A stretch of 64,000 nt of DNA from JAPPOI01 sp028818055 (GCA_965267405.1 OZ253954.1:1116001-1180000); one strand, 5' to 3'. Positions 18,378 through 28,117 are shown, numbered from the stretch's first letter. Notes: generated by a model not told the origin, from the letters alone. Made by a program: numbers and translations.

Positions 18378-19217
18378 ATGGCAGACACGCGAAAAACCAT
18401 CCTCATAACAGGATGCTCGTCCGGTATCGGATACGATTGTGCCCATTATCTTGCCAACAAAGGATGGCGCGTTTTTGCGACCTGCCGCAAGCCAGATGAC
18501 GTCAGACGTCTGATTGACGAGGGGCTGGAAAGTTATGTGCTCGATTATGACGATGACGAAAGCATAACTGCTGGTGTCACCGAAACACTGAACCGCACTG
18601 GCGGTTCGCTGGATGCGTTATTCAACAACGGTGCCTACGGGATTCCGGGCTTACTTGAAGATCTTCCACGGGCCGCTTTGAAAGCCAACTTCGAGACGAA
18701 TTTTTTCGGCCAACACGAGCTCACTCGTCAGCTTATTCCGGTCATGCGTGAACAAGGTCACGGTCGAATACTAATGAACTCTTCAGTTCTTGGGTTTGCC
18801 GCCCTGCCCTGGCGCGGCTCCTATAATTCAACGAAGTTTGCCATGGAGGGATGGGCTGACACGCTAAGGTTAGAACTTCGCAAATCAAACATTCACGTCG
18901 TTCTGATCGAGCCCGGCCCCATCACGTCTGACATCCGACGTAACTCAATCCCACATTATGAGAAATGGATCGAACCTGAGAAGTCTGCGCGCGCGGACGC
19001 CTATAAAAACCGTCTGGAAAAACGCCTATATGTTGATGACGGAGTGCCGGATCGCTTCGAATTGCCGGCTGAGGCCGTGTCAAAGGTGGTTCATGATGCT
19101 CTCACCATCAGGAATCCGCGAAACCGATATCGCATTACAACGCCAACCAAGGTTTTTGCGCTGTTGAAGCGTATACTTCCGTCGCGAATGCTTGATGGTA
19201 TCCTGGTAAAGGTCTAA
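18378..19217 (+). CDS. Short-chain dehydrogenase/reductase (SDR)
   Basis: A classical SDR of 279 residues: nucleotide-binding TGCSSGIGYDCA (residues about 11-22), NNGAYG in place of NNAG, catalytic Ser (MNSSVLG) and the YxxxK pair in YNSTK. It resembles SDRs acting on retinol- or hydroxysteroid-like or other lipid alcohols, but the substrate cannot be read from sequence. It is followed by a small membrane-protein gene and the cobalamin adenosyltransferase gene in the same direction. Confidence 0.9.
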   Translation: MADTRKTILITGCSSGIGYDCAHYLANKGWRVFATCRKPDDVRRLIDEGLESYVLDYDDDESITAGVTETLNRTGGSLDALFNNGAYGIPGLLEDLPRAALKANFETNFFGQHELTRQLIPVMREQGHGRILMNSSVLGFAALPWRGSYNSTKFAMEGWADTLRLELRKSNIHVVLIEPGPITSDIRRNSIPHYEKWIEPEKSARADAYKNRLEKRLYVDDGVPDRFELPAEAVSKVVHDALTIRNPRNRYRITTPTKVFALLKRILPSRMLDGILVKV

Positions 19218-19272
19218 TGCCTTCGCTTTCCGACGAAGATGCACTAGGTCACCTTCCGAAGAGGAACCAAAC

Positions 19273-19476
19273 ATGCTGAATGACCCGCTTTTTATTGTCG
19301 TAGCAATCGCAGTTCTTATCGTTCTGGGGATCTTGCTGACCGGGATCGGTGGGTTCGCCAAAGGCGGAGACTTCAACCGAAAACACGCCAACCGCATCAT
19401 GCGCTACCGTATCTATGCGCAGTTTGCCGCGGTGGTTCTGATTTTACTGTTTGTCCTCATACGGGGAAAAGGCTGA
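19273..19476 (+). CDS. HIG1-like twin-transmembrane protein
   Basis: A 67-residue protein with two transmembrane helices (about 5-26 and 44-63) joined by a polar loop containing RKHANRIMRYRIYAQ, the pattern of the bacterial HIG1-domain family. Related proteins associate with cytochrome oxidase or respiratory complexes in mitochondria and some alphaproteobacteria. GAGGAA precedes the ATG. The stop lies one base from the start of the adenosyltransferase gene, so the two are translationally linked. Confidence 0.8.
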   Translation: MLNDPLFIVVAIAVLIVLGILLTGIGGFAKGGDFNRKHANRIMRYRIYAQFAAVVLILLFVLIRGKG

Positions 19477-19477
19477 C

Positions 19478-20053
19478 ATGGTTGTCCTGAACAAAATCTA
19501 CACGAAAACAGGTGATGCAGGCGAAACTGCACTGGGAAATGGTGCACGCGTGGCCAAGCATTCGATGCGGGTTACGGCATACGGAACGGTTGACGAATTG
19601 AATGCAACTGTCGGTATGGCGCGGCTGGTTGCTGACGACACAACCGACAAATTGCTATCTGCAATTCAGAACGATCTTTTCGACCTGGGTGCCGATCTTT
19701 GCCGCCCGGATATGGATAGGGACGATGAAGCTGGCTATCCCGTGCTGCGCATGACTATCACCCAAACCGAACGGCTTGAGTCCGAGATCGACGCGATGAT
19801 TGCCCGCTTGCAGCCCTTGAAGTCGTTTATTCTGCCGGCGGGAAGCGCTCTGGCGACCCAATTGCACCTTTGTCGCACCGTGGCTCGACGCGCCGAACGC
19901 CTGACGGTCGAACTTGCGACGATGGAATCGGTGAACGAGGCGGCCGTGAAATACCTGAACCGTTTAAGCGATTGGTTCTTTTGTGCGGCGCGAGTTGCCA
20001 ATGATGAAGGCCGCGCAGATGTTCTTTGGGTGCCAGGAGCAAACCGAGGTTAG
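19478..20053 (+). CDS. Cob(I)alamin adenosyltransferase, PduO type
   Basis: Transfers the adenosyl group of ATP to cob(I)alamin to make coenzyme B12. The 191-residue product has the PduO N-terminal signature KIYTKTGDAGETALGNG and GTVDELNATVG, then the conserved C-terminal R-x-C-R-x-x-E-R region (LCRTVARRAERLTVEL) and YLNRLSDWFF. The ATG at 19478 gives the family start MVVLNKIYT. Adenosylcobalamin would serve enzymes such as methylmalonyl-CoA mutase, not seen in this window. Confidence 0.95.
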   Translation: MVVLNKIYTKTGDAGETALGNGARVAKHSMRVTAYGTVDELNATVGMARLVADDTTDKLLSAIQNDLFDLGADLCRPDMDRDDEAGYPVLRMTITQTERLESEIDAMIARLQPLKSFILPAGSALATQLHLCRTVARRAERLTVELATMESVNEAAVKYLNRLSDWFFCAARVANDEGRADVLWVPGANRG

Positions 20054-20415
20054 TCGCTTGCGGGCTCCCAAAGCTCAATGGGATTGCCTTCCGGGTCGTG
20101 AATTCGCGCAAATCGACCAATCCCGTCCATTGTCATCTCATGGCTGATCGCAATTTTCGCTTTCCGTAATTGCTCGATCATCTTATCCAGATCATTCACT
20201 CGAAAATTGAGCATAAAGCTCTGTTTTTCATCAAAATAATCTGTATCAGCCGCAAAAGGGGCAAATACCGTCACGCCAGACGATGACACCCAAGGCGGCG
20301 TTTCCATGTCGGTTGGGGCCGGCGAAACACCCAAATGTTTATCGTACCACGCTGCCAATCCGGCCGGGTCTTGGGCGCGGAAGAAAAACCCTCCAATTCC
20401 CTGAACTTTTTCCAT
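20050..20415 (-). CDS. VOC-family protein (glyoxalase/bleomycin-resistance fold)
   Basis: A 121-residue protein with the vicinal-oxygen-chelate fold: GIGGFFFRAQDPAGLAAWYDKHLGV at the start and IHDPEGNPIELWEP at the end, holding the usual metal-ligand Glu. The first metal-ligand position is not the typical His, so catalysis is unsure. The ATG at 20415 follows GGAG by six bases; a TTG four codons earlier is less likely. It converges with the adenosyltransferase gene (stops overlap by 4 bases). The substrate is unknown. Confidence 0.85.
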   Translation of the reverse strand: MEKVQGIGGFFFRAQDPAGLAAWYDKHLGVSPAPTDMETPPWVSSSGVTVFAPFAADTDYFDEKQSFMLNFRVNDLDKMIEQLRKAKIAISHEMTMDGIGRFARIHDPEGNPIELWEPASD

Positions 20416-20573
20416 CTCATTCTCCAAATTCCGTTTCTACCCAAGCAACTTAAAAAGAACGCGGCGTCTGAGTGCCAAAACGCGTCGATTTTACACTGTT
20501 TTCTTTTAACACGCTTCGCTACACCCACCGGGAATCGATTGGGAAACCCCCAAGGCATAGGGAGTATGCGCAA

Positions 20574-21332
20574 ATGAAGGTGTTGGTGCCTGTCAAACGC
20601 GTGATCGACTATAACGTGAAGGTTCGCGTGAAGGCGGACGGATCGGGTGTTGATCTCGCAAACGTGAAAATGTCGATGAACCCATTCGACGAAATTGCCG
20701 TAGAAGAGGCAATTCGTTTGAAAGAGGCTGGCAAAGCAGAAGAAGTTATTGCGGTTTCCATTGGTGTGAAGCAAAGCCAGGAAACGCTGCGTACAGCACT
20801 TGCCATGGGCGCCGACCGGGCAATTCTGATTGTTGCTGCCGAAGATGTGCATACTGACATCGAACCCCTTGCAGTCGCCAAATTGCTGAAGGCAGTTTGC
20901 GACGAAGAGCAGCCCGGCGTCGTACTTTGCGGCAAGCAAGCCATCGACAACGACATGAATGCGACCGGCCAGATGTTAGCTGCTTTGACCGGTTGGGCTC
21001 AGGCGACTTTCGCGTCTGAAGTCGACATCGACGGCGACAGTGCAACTGTTACTCGCGAAGTTGATGGCGGCCTGCAGACCATCAAAGTCGCCATGCCTGC
21101 GATCATCTCGGTGGACCTGCGATTGAACGAACCACGTTATGCATCGCTTCCAAACATCATGAAGGCCAAGAAAAAGCCTTTGGATGAGAAGACTCCTGCT
21201 GATTATGGCGTCGACGTCGCGCCGCGCTTGACGGTGGTCTCGACGACCGAACCTGAGGCACGCAAGGCTGGTGAAATTGTCGGCTCGGTAGACGAGTTGG
21301 TTTCGAAACTCAAAGAAGCGGGAGCAGTCTAA
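20574..21332 (+). CDS. etfB: Electron transfer flavoprotein beta subunit
   Basis: EtfB and EtfA form the heterodimer that carries electrons from acyl-CoA and dimethylglycine-type dehydrogenases to ETF-QO. The 252-residue protein starts [19 protein letters not shown] and contains the family signature around residues 186-200 ([22 protein letters not shown]). The ATG at 20574 is preferred over an upstream one that would add 34 atypical residues; GGGAG precedes it. Its stop overlaps the etfA start by one base. Confidence 0.97.
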   Translation: MKVLVPVKRVIDYNVKVRVKADGSGVDLANVKMSMNPFDEIAVEEAIRLKEAGKAEEVIAVSIGVKQSQETLRTALAMGADRAILIVAAEDVHTDIEPLAVAKLLKAVCDEEQPGVVLCGKQAIDNDMNATGQMLAALTGWAQATFASEVDIDGDSATVTREVDGGLQTIKVAMPAIISVDLRLNEPRYASLPNIMKAKKKPLDEKTPADYGVDVAPRLTVVSTTEPEARKAGEIVGSVDELVSKLKEAGAV

Positions 21333-22261
21333 TGAGCGTTCTTCTTCTCGGCGAAGTTATGAATGGCGAACTTTCAATGGACGCCACCGCAAAGGCGGTT
21401 ACAGCCGCCAAAATGATGGGCGACGTTACAGTTCTTTGTGCCGGAGCGGCAGCTAGCGCCGCGGGCGAAGCTGCGGCGACTATTGACGGCGTTTCAAAAG
21501 TGCTGGTGGCGGAAGATGCTTCTCTTGGGCATCGTCTGGCTGAACCAACGGCAGCTTTGATCGTTTCTCTGGCTGGCGATTATAGCCATATCGTTGCACC
21601 AGCCACGACAGACGCGAAAAACATCCTGCCACGCGTTGCGGCGATGTTGGATGTGATGGTGATCTCGGACATTTCAGGCGTTGTAGATGCTGAAACATTC
21701 GAGCGTCCAATCTACGCCGGTAACGCGATCCAAACGGTCAAATCTTCAGATGCGACGAAAGTCGTCTCTATCCGTACATCGACGTTCGACGCAGCCGCCG
21801 AAGGTGGTTCGGCACCCGTCGAAGCAATTTCTGCAGCTGATAATCCAGGCCTGTCTGAATGGGTTGAAGACAAAGTAGCCGAAAGCGACCGTCCGGAATT
21901 GACCAGTGCCGGTATCGTAGTATCTGGCGGACGTGGCGTTGGTTCGGAAGAAGACTTTGCCTTGATCGAGAAGCTTGCCGATAAGTTGGGTGCAGCTGTC
22001 GGTGCTTCGCGTGCCGCCGTTGACTCGGGCTATGCTCCTAACGATTGGCAAGTTGGCCAAACTGGCAAGGTAGTTGCACCTGATCTTTACGTGGCCGTCG
22101 GCATTTCCGGCGCGATCCAGCATCTTGCTGGCATGAAAGACTCCAAGGTTATCGTTGCAATCAACAAAGACGAAGAAGCGCCGATCTTCCAAGTTGCCGA
22201 CTACGGTCTGGTTGCGGACCTCTTCAACGCTGTTCCAGAATTGATCGAGAAACTCGACTAG
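21332..22261 (+). CDS. etfA: Electron transfer flavoprotein alpha subunit
   Basis: The 309-residue alpha subunit binds FAD through its C-terminal domain: [32 protein letters not shown] and [29 protein letters not shown] are diagnostic. It starts at the A of the etfB stop (TAATG), showing tight coupling, and a strong terminator follows. The likely acceptor is the ETF-QO of 349-1983. Confidence 0.98.
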   Translation: MSVLLLGEVMNGELSMDATAKAVTAAKMMGDVTVLCAGAAASAAGEAAATIDGVSKVLVAEDASLGHRLAEPTAALIVSLAGDYSHIVAPATTDAKNILPRVAAMLDVMVISDISGVVDAETFERPIYAGNAIQTVKSSDATKVVSIRTSTFDAAAEGGSAPVEAISAADNPGLSEWVEDKVAESDRPELTSAGIVVSGGRGVGSEEDFALIEKLADKLGAAVGASRAAVDSGYAPNDWQVGQTGKVVAPDLYVAVGISGAIQHLAGMKDSKVIVAINKDEEAPIFQVADYGLVADLFNAVPELIEKLD

Positions 22262-22285
22262 AATTCAGGCAAATATTTGTGCGAG

Positions 22286-22309
22286 GGGCCTGCTTTTGCA
22301 GGCCCTTTT
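22286..22309 (+). terminator. Rho-independent terminator after etfA
   Basis: GGGCCTGC / TTTT / GCAGGCCC forms a perfect 8-bp stem followed by TTTT. It sits 25 bases after the etfA stop and separates etfBA from the next gene. Confidence 0.9.
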
Positions 22310-22393
22310 CAATTCTATTTGGCAAATGGAACCGCTAACCTTGCGTCGCGGGCGAAGGCGTGTAACGTCCCGTCGCAGAGAAAGGGCGATCTA

Positions 22394-23269
22394 ATGGATA
22401 TCCAGAAAGTCGGTGTGATTGGTGCAGGTCAAATGGGCAATGGCATTGCCCACGTGTTCGCACTTGCTGGATACGACGTAGAAATGACGGACATCAGCCG
22501 CGAGGCGCTGGATGCTGCGGTCAGCCTGATAGCGTCAAACCTTGATCGCCAAGTGGCGCGAGAAAAGATCTCTGCCGAAGACCGCGAGGCGGCCCTGAAG
22601 CGCATTTCGACAACAATGGAATTGCCGAAGCTTGGCTCCACAGATCTGGTTATCGAAGCCGCAACCGAACGGGAGTCGGTCAAGACCGCGATATTTGAAG
22701 ATCTTGTTCCGCACCTGAAACCCAACACCATTTTAACGTCCAATACGTCGTCGATTTCGATCACACGTCTTGCCAGCCGCACAGACCGGCCAGAGAAGTT
22801 CATGGGGTTCCATTTCATGAACCCGGTGCCAATCATGCAGTTGGTGGAGCTGATCCGCGGGATCGCGACCGACGAGGACACATATCAAAGCTGTTTGAGC
22901 GTTGTTGACCGCTTGGGAAAAACGGCAGCAAGCGCAGAGGACTTTCCGGCTTTCATCGTGAACCGAATTCTCATGCCTATGATCAATGAAGCGGTTTACA
23001 CGCTTTACGAGGGCGTTGGTTCGGTGAAGTCGATCGATTCAGCCATGAAACTTGGAACCAATCATCCGATGGGACCGCTTGAGCTTGCCGACTTCATCGG
23101 TCTTGATACCTGCTTGGCGATTATGAACGTATTGCACGACGGATTGGCTGATACGAAGTATCGTCCTTGTCCGTTGTTGACCAAATATGTTGAAGCGGGA
23201 TGGCTTGGTCGGAAAGCCCAGCGCGGTTTCTATGATTATCGAGGCGACGAACCCGTTCCGACGCGGTAA
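22394..23269 (+). CDS. hbd: 3-hydroxybutyryl-CoA dehydrogenase
   Basis: NAD(P)-dependent oxidation of 3-hydroxyacyl-CoA to acetoacetyl-CoA, linking PHB and fatty-acid metabolism. The 291-residue protein has the Rossmann motif GVIGAGQMGNGIAHVFA near the N-terminus and the HCDH signature GFHFMNPVPIMQLVE. The C-terminal domain contains NHPMGPLELADFIGLDT, and the catalytic His of the GFHFMNP motif is present. The ATG at 22394 gives the standard start; earlier in-frame codons are not family-like. It sits next to etfBA, a usual pairing. Confidence 0.95.
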   Translation: MDIQKVGVIGAGQMGNGIAHVFALAGYDVEMTDISREALDAAVSLIASNLDRQVAREKISAEDREAALKRISTTMELPKLGSTDLVIEAATERESVKTAIFEDLVPHLKPNTILTSNTSSISITRLASRTDRPEKFMGFHFMNPVPIMQLVELIRGIATDEDTYQSCLSVVDRLGKTAASAEDFPAFIVNRILMPMINEAVYTLYEGVGSVKSIDSAMKLGTNHPMGPLELADFIGLDTCLAIMNVLHDGLADTKYRPCPLLTKYVEAGWLGRKAQRGFYDYRGDEPVPTR

Positions 23270-23273
23270 CGCT

Positions 23274-23552
23274 TCACGCCCCCTCGCCGAACTTATCAGC
23301 AACAAGCGCTTCAATCGCTTCGGCAAGCTCGGAAGCAGAATGTCCACTTGTGGAAACTTCAATTGTGGTGCCCTTGGCGGCACCAAGCATCAACAGCCCC
23401 ATAATGCTGTCGCCCGAAACTGACATGCCATCTTTGGAAATCTCGGCATCTGCATCAAACTCTTCTACGAGCTCTGCCAGTTTCGCTGATGCACGGGCGT
23501 GAAGGCCCTTTTCATTGACGATCATCAGGGTTTTTGTGGTGTCGTCAGTCAT
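23274..23552 (-). CDS. ptsH: HPr-family phosphocarrier protein
   Basis: A 92-residue HPr (NPr-like). It carries the phosphorylatable His in NEKGLHARASAKL and the regulatory-serine region SVSGDSIMGLLMLGAAKG, followed by a C-terminal amphipathic helix. In alphaproteobacteria it works in the regulatory PTS rather than sugar uptake, taking phosphate from EI-Ntr (not encoded in this window) and being the target of the nearby HprK. It lies 11 bases after the EIIA gene. Confidence 0.95.
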   Translation of the reverse strand: MTDDTTKTLMIVNEKGLHARASAKLAELVEEFDADAEISKDGMSVSGDSIMGLLMLGAAKGTTIEVSTSGHSASELAEAIEALVADKFGEGA

Positions 23553-23563
23553 CTGTCTTCAAA

Positions 23564-23947
23564 TTAGCCGTCAAAACTATCAATATATTTGCGTCCAGCG
23601 ACCCTTGCGGCTTCAACCGCCTGTGGCAGGGGCTTGTGACGACATTTTGCCAATTTGATCAGCATTGGCAAATTTGCCCCGTAAAGGATTTTTCGATCTG
23701 TTGGGCTGCATGCGCGTAGGCTGAGGTTCGAAGGTGATCCGCCGAACATATCAGTGACCATCACCACGCCTTCGCCGGAATCGACGCTATCAGCAGCGGC
23801 GCAAATTTCAGCCTGCTTCTCTGCGCGATCATGTTCCGGTTCGATTGCAATGGCGCGAACGCCAGATTGCTTGCCAACAACATGCTCGACGGCGGCAAGA
23901 TATTCTTGCGCCAGTCCACCATGCGCGACGATCACAATACCGATCAC
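23564..23947 (-). CDS. PTS EIIA component, mannose type
   Basis: The 127-residue EIIA-Man-type protein has the GIVIVAHGGLAQEYLAA start whose His is the phosphorylation site, and the TDMFGGSPSNLSL motif. No EIIB, EIIC or EIID for sugar transport is seen nearby, so it probably acts as a regulatory phospho-acceptor of HPr. The start is GTG. The gene begins 2 bases after the rapZ stop. Confidence 0.92.
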   Translation of the reverse strand: MIGIVIVAHGGLAQEYLAAVEHVVGKQSGVRAIAIEPEHDRAEKQAEICAAADSVDSGEGVVMVTDMFGGSPSNLSLRACSPTDRKILYGANLPMLIKLAKCRHKPLPQAVEAARVAGRKYIDSFDG

Positions 23948-23949
23948 CT

Positions 23950-24897
23950 TTACGTCCCTATGTCCCCACGGCGCCGTTCAGTCGCGCGCCGCTCCAATTC
24001 CCGGTGCCGAGTTGACACCTGCCATCCTTGTTGTGCAAGAGCCTTTGCCGCAAGTTCCGCGACAGCAACGGATCTGTGTTGCCCCCCGGTACACCCAAAA
24101 GCAATGGTCAAATAGGTTTTACCTTCCTCATTGTATGCAGGCAGAAGCATTAAAGTGAGATCAATAAACCTTTCGAAGAACGACGCAAATCGTAAGTCAC
24201 CCTGAACAAAGTCGGATACCTCTTCATTTCGTCCGTCAAGCTCGCGAAGCTCGGCCTCCCAATGAGGATTCGCCAGAAACCGAACATCCATTACAAGATC
24301 CGCCCCACGTGGCAGACCACGTTTGTAAGAGAAGCTCTCAACAGAAACGACAATCTTTGCGTCCTCGGCGGCGCCAAAAACACGGCCTATCTCGGCCTTG
24401 AGATCATGCACCGTTAGATCGGAAGTATCGATCAGAACGTCCGCACGAGCCCTGACAGGTATTAGAAGTTCTTCTTCGCGAGCAATCCCAATGTCCGGCG
24501 TCTCAGAAGGGGCTAACGGGTGGCGACGTCGAGTTTCGGAATAGCGACGAACCAAGACGTCCGCCCGACAATCCAAATACAAAAGCTCGGCGTCAATATT
24601 CGGGTTCGCTTCGATTGCATTCAGAAACGAAATCATCGCGTCGGTAGAAAAATCACGGTTTCTGACGTCAACCCCAAGACCAAGAGGCTGCAGCGGCGGT
24701 CGACCAGAAAAAAGTCGGTCAGATATTGACAGTGGAAGATTGTCGATCGTTTCAAAACCCAAATCTTCCAAAGCCTTAATTGCCGTGGATCTGCCCGCAC
24801 CGGAAGGACCGGTCACCAAGACTAGCTTGGATGCACCAGTAGGATTTCCAGTTTCCGCGCCAACTGTGGCGCCTCTGACTGACCCGTCGGTCGTCAT
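23950..24897 (-). CDS. rapZ: RNase adapter protein RapZ
   Basis: RapZ-family P-loop protein (315 residues, slightly longer than the E. coli 284). The Walker A motif is GPSGAGRSTAIKAL, and the C-terminal domain keeps LTIAFGCTGGQHRSVAVAE. In E. coli it guides RNase E to GlmZ RNA; that role in alphaproteobacteria is less certain. The N-terminal about 20 residues (MTTDGSVRGATVGAETG) look like an unstructured extension. Its start overlaps the hprK stop by 4 bases. Confidence 0.93.
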   Translation of the reverse strand: MTTDGSVRGATVGAETGNPTGASKLVLVTGPSGAGRSTAIKALEDLGFETIDNLPLSISDRLFSGRPPLQPLGLGVDVRNRDFSTDAMISFLNAIEANPNIDAELLYLDCRADVLVRRYSETRRRHPLAPSETPDIGIAREEELLIPVRARADVLIDTSDLTVHDLKAEIGRVFGAAEDAKIVVSVESFSYKRGLPRGADLVMDVRFLANPHWEAELRELDGRNEEVSDFVQGDLRFASFFERFIDLTLMLLPAYNEEGKTYLTIAFGCTGGQHRSVAVAELAAKALAQQGWQVSTRHRELERRATERRRGDIGT

Positions 24898-25337
24898 GGG
24901 TTTATCCGCGTTCCTTTGAGACAGGCCACCAACATAGCCACGAAAACGTCGTTCTCAACCTTGTTGACGCAAGGAAAGGCGACACCTTCGATCACGTATG
25001 TGTGGGGCTCAGGCAGCCTTTCGGTTTCGATTTCGTCCAGATTGACCACAATTTCCAGGCGGGCTTTCGTATGCGGAAGCTTAATCAATCCGACTCCGCG
25101 GGCCTCTATCAAGCCTTCAATACGCGCGGGTGCCGATAAGATCACTCCCTGTTCTGGAAGCGATTGGACCGCCACCTGATCGTCGCTGACAAGCACTGCT
25201 CCACGCGAGATGAGTTCTAAGGCCAGTGAAGATTTTCCACTTCCCGAGCGCCCGATAATCAAGGCCCCGCGATTCTCGATGGCGACTGCGCTTCCATGAA
25301 TAGTTTTGGTTTGTTTGGGTTGAGTTGGCGACGACAC
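24894..25337 (-). CDS. hprK: HPr kinase/phosphorylase, short form
   Basis: The about 147-residue protein has only the catalytic C-terminal half of HprK (Gram-positive HprK is about 310 residues), which is normal for alphaproteobacteria. The P-loop GRSGSGKSSLALELI and the catalytic GAVLVSDDQVAV region are present. It would phosphorylate a serine of HPr and so gate the regulatory PTS. The start is uncertain: GTG at 25337 or TTG at 25340; no clear ATG lies upstream. It begins about 7 bases after chvG and overlaps rapZ. Confidence 0.9.
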   Translation of the reverse strand: MSSPTQPKQTKTIHGSAVAIENRGALIIGRSGSGKSSLALELISRGAVLVSDDQVAVQSLPEQGVILSAPARIEGLIEARGVGLIKLPHTKARLEIVVNLDEIETERLPEPHTYVIEGVAFPCVNKVENDVFVAMLVACLKGTRINP

Positions 25338-25343
25338 CAAAAC

Positions 25344-27044
25344 TTACACCGGCAAACCGACGACAAAGCGGGCACCAAGTGGTTCGGCACTTACGTCTGC
25401 GTCCGAGGGTCGAATATTCTCGGCCCAGATAACACCGCCGTGGGCTTCGACAATCTGCTTGGAAATTGCTAGACCAAGGCCCGAGTTGTTCCCGAAATGG
25501 CTGACGGGCCGTTGTGTGTAAAAGCGGTTAAAGATTTTTGTCAGCGCTTGCTCCGGAATGCCAGGCCCAGTGTCTTCCACAACAACCAGGACACGGTTTT
25601 CACGCTTTCGAACCCACACGCGAATGGCATCGCCTTCCTCGCAGAACGAAATTGCATTTGTGATCAGGTTGACAAAGACTTGCGCCAATCGGCTCTCAAG
25701 ACCCTCCAGAACAATCGGGCTATTCGGAACGTCGGTTATGAATTCAACGCCCTTCTCACGCGCCTCGTTTCCAAGATAGTCGCTAATGTTTCCAATCATC
25801 TTGAGAAGATCGAACGGTTGTTCATCTTCTTTGACGAGCTCGCTATCAAGGCGAGAGGCGTTCGAGATGTCACTGACCAAGCGGTCCAACCTGATCGTGT
25901 CGTGCTCGATCACATCCATCAGCTTTTGACGGTGGTCCTGACGCTCGGTCGAACGTAGTGACGTTACCGCCGATCTGAGCGACGCCAGAGGGTTCTTAAT
26001 CTCATGGGCTACATCTGCCGCGAACTGCTCATTTGCATCAATTCGATCGTACAGTGCCGCGACCATACCCCTTAGTGCGCCAGATAATCTGCCGATTTCG
26101 TCTGGACGCGCCGTCAAGTCAGGAATTCGTACTCGGCTGGGGCTAAATCGGCTCGAGTTTTTCTCACGACCTATTTCCGCGGCGGCGGCCAAATCTGAAA
26201 GCGGGTTTGCGATAGTTGATGCCAGAACCAAACTCAGTCCGATCGACACGAGTATTGCGATAACAAACATCTGCAGGACTTGTTCACGTTCGGCCCGAAC
26301 CAATTCGTCGATCTCGCCAGCGGCACTGGCGATGGCGACGGCACCCACAACATCTCCGCCGTTCCGAATAGGCGTTGCAACGGTAAAAATGGTGTTTCCA
26401 AAGATGTCAGTGGTGGACTGAATCTGTGTGCCACTTGTAAGGGCTCGATCGACAACCGCTGAAACGGCTTCTTCATTCGTTGTTTCGACCGGTGGCCCTT
26501 CATTTGCCTTTCCGAACAGACCTGACAGGTTGCTCCAAATCGTGTTGAGGAAGTCGGTTAATATTGTTGTTCGTTCTGAATCGAACTGGGAGCCTGCAGC
26601 ACTACGCTGCTCGATGTTCCCGACTGTGGAAACAACGAGCTTGTTATCAGCGTCGAAAACAAAAACCTCGGCACTTTCTTGAATCCGAAGATTTCTAACG
26701 ATCGCTTCCGCGTTATCAAACGCATTAGCAGAGGGACCAGCCGAGATCTGCGCATCGAGAAATCCGGCGATCAGATCGGCTTCGATGATCAACGCACGCT
26801 CGCGTTGCGCCACGAGACTGTCGCGAAACGGGTTCAAAAACAAAACGCCCGCCACCAAAACAAGGATGGCGAGCAGATTGAAGGTGATGATTTTACGGGC
26901 CAAAGGTGACCTGTTCATGGAAATCAAACCACGTCGGTCACGCTTTGCCCGCGCTTCACTTTCTGCCGCAGCGTCCTGGCCTAACCAATCTTCGCCCAGA
27001 ACTACATCGGCATGCTTGGCTGGTTTTGCACCCACCAGGCTCAC
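25344..27044 (-). CDS. chvG: Sensor histidine kinase ChvG
   Basis: The 566-residue kinase has two transmembrane helices flanking a periplasmic sensor region. Then come HAMP, the phospho-acceptor H-box FAADVAHEIKNPLASLRSAV, and an ATPase domain with DTGPGIP and GLGLAISKQIVEAHGG. ChvG senses acidity/envelope state and controls ChvI. The start is GTG at 27044, 15 bases after chvI. Confidence 0.95.
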   Translation of the reverse strand: MSLVGAKPAKHADVVLGEDWLGQDAAAESEARAKRDRRGLISMNRSPLARKIITFNLLAILVLVAGVLFLNPFRDSLVAQRERALIIEADLIAGFLDAQISAGPSANAFDNAEAIVRNLRIQESAEVFVFDADNKLVVSTVGNIEQRSAAGSQFDSERTTILTDFLNTIWSNLSGLFGKANEGPPVETTNEEAVSAVVDRALTSGTQIQSTTDIFGNTIFTVATPIRNGGDVVGAVAIASAAGEIDELVRAEREQVLQMFVIAILVSIGLSLVLASTIANPLSDLAAAAEIGREKNSSRFSPSRVRIPDLTARPDEIGRLSGALRGMVAALYDRIDANEQFAADVAHEIKNPLASLRSAVTSLRSTERQDHRQKLMDVIEHDTIRLDRLVSDISNASRLDSELVKEDEQPFDLLKMIGNISDYLGNEAREKGVEFITDVPNSPIVLEGLESRLAQVFVNLITNAISFCEEGDAIRVWVRKRENRVLVVVEDTGPGIPEQALTKIFNRFYTQRPVSHFGNNSGLGLAISKQIVEAHGGVIWAENIRPSDADVSAEPLGARFVVGLPV

Positions 27045-27059
27045 CCCCGATGCGAGCGG

Positions 27060-27764
27060 TTACTCTTCGTTGTATCGATACCCAATACCGTACAACGTCT
27101 CGATTGCCGAAAATTCATCATCAACCATACGCATTTTCTTGCGAAGGCGCTTGATGTGGCTGACGATAGTGCGGTCATCAACGTAGACTTGGTCGTCGTA
27201 GGCGACATCCATCAGCTGGTCACGTGACTTCACGAAACCCGGGCGCTGAGCCAACGCTTGAAGAAGTAGAAACTCGGTGACTGTCAGCGAAACATCCAGG
27301 CCTTTCCAGGTTACCGAATGACGCAACGGGTCCATGCGAAGTTCGCCGCGCACCATAACCTGTGCCTGATCGACTTCGCCACCGTCGCCGTCGCCGGCAA
27401 TTACTTCTTGTCGACGAAGTAATGCGCGAATGCGCTCAACAAGCAGGCGCTGCGAGAATGGCTTTTTGACATAGTCGTCGGCACCCATACGAAGCCCAAG
27501 GACTTCATCGATTTCATCATCCTTTGATGTAAGGAAGATCACGGGCATCGCCGATTTCTGGCGAACGCGCTGCAGCAAATCCATGCCGTCCATGCGAGGC
27601 ATCTTAATGTCGAAGACTGCCATGTCTGGCAGTTTCTTATTGAACGCATCAAGTGCGGCCTGACCATCGTTGTATGTTTCGACCTCGAAGCCTTCTGCTT
27701 CCAAGGTCATTGAGACTGACGTCAGAATGTTTCGATCGTCATCGACCAGTGCGATCCTGGACAT
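27060..27764 (-). CDS. chvI: Response regulator ChvI
   Basis: The 234-residue OmpR-family regulator has a receiver domain with phospho-acceptor Asp52 ([11 protein letters not shown]), conserved Thr and Lys (FLTSKDD; KKPFSQ), and a winged-helix DNA-binding domain ([39 protein letters not shown]). It controls acid-, surface- and central-metabolism genes in alphaproteobacteria. It is first of the run chvI-chvG-hprK-rapZ-EIIA-ptsH and is transcribed divergently from pckA. Confidence 0.96.
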   Translation of the reverse strand: MSRIALVDDDRNILTSVSMTLEAEGFEVETYNDGQAALDAFNKKLPDMAVFDIKMPRMDGMDLLQRVRQKSAMPVIFLTSKDDEIDEVLGLRMGADDYVKKPFSQRLLVERIRALLRRQEVIAGDGDGGEVDQAQVMVRGELRMDPLRHSVTWKGLDVSLTVTEFLLLQALAQRPGFVKSRDQLMDVAYDDQVYVDDRTIVSHIKRLRKKMRMVDDEFSAIETLYGIGYRYNEE

Positions 27765-27959
27765 GAGTATTTTCCTTTACTGCTCTCTCGAACGCCTTAT
27801 GAATGGCGCATTTCACGGTGTCTTTTTCTGGGCATAATCATGTCTGACTTGCGGTTTTTCAACAATAATGTGCGAATCAAGGGTATTCGCCACGAATAAT
27901 GAACGCTGAATTTGTTGAATTTCGACTAATTGGCCACACTAAGGCCCCGCCCGGGCGCC

Positions 27960-28005
27960 TTGATGGCGCTAACTTGAAAAATCTTTTGATTTGATGGCGC
28001 TAACT
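27960..28005. promoter_or_regulatory. Pair of 15-bp direct repeats upstream of pckA
   Basis: TTGATGGCGCTAACT occurs at 27960-27974 and identically at 27991-28005, a 31-base period (about three helical turns), 113-158 bases before the pckA start in the 353-base chvI-pckA gap. Their spacing and identity point to a transcription-factor site. The centre GGCGC(T) resembles LacI-type half-sites only loosely. The rest of this gap holds the divergent promoters, and I see no gene in it. Confidence 0.6.
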
Positions 28006-28117
28006 GCGACCCGGCGTCCTGTTCTTCTCTAAAACCTGCGGTCTATAACGAGTTTGTAGCCTTTCGGGGCCATTAAGCGGATGCACGCGCATCCAAGCAG
28101 TCAGGAGCATCAATCGG

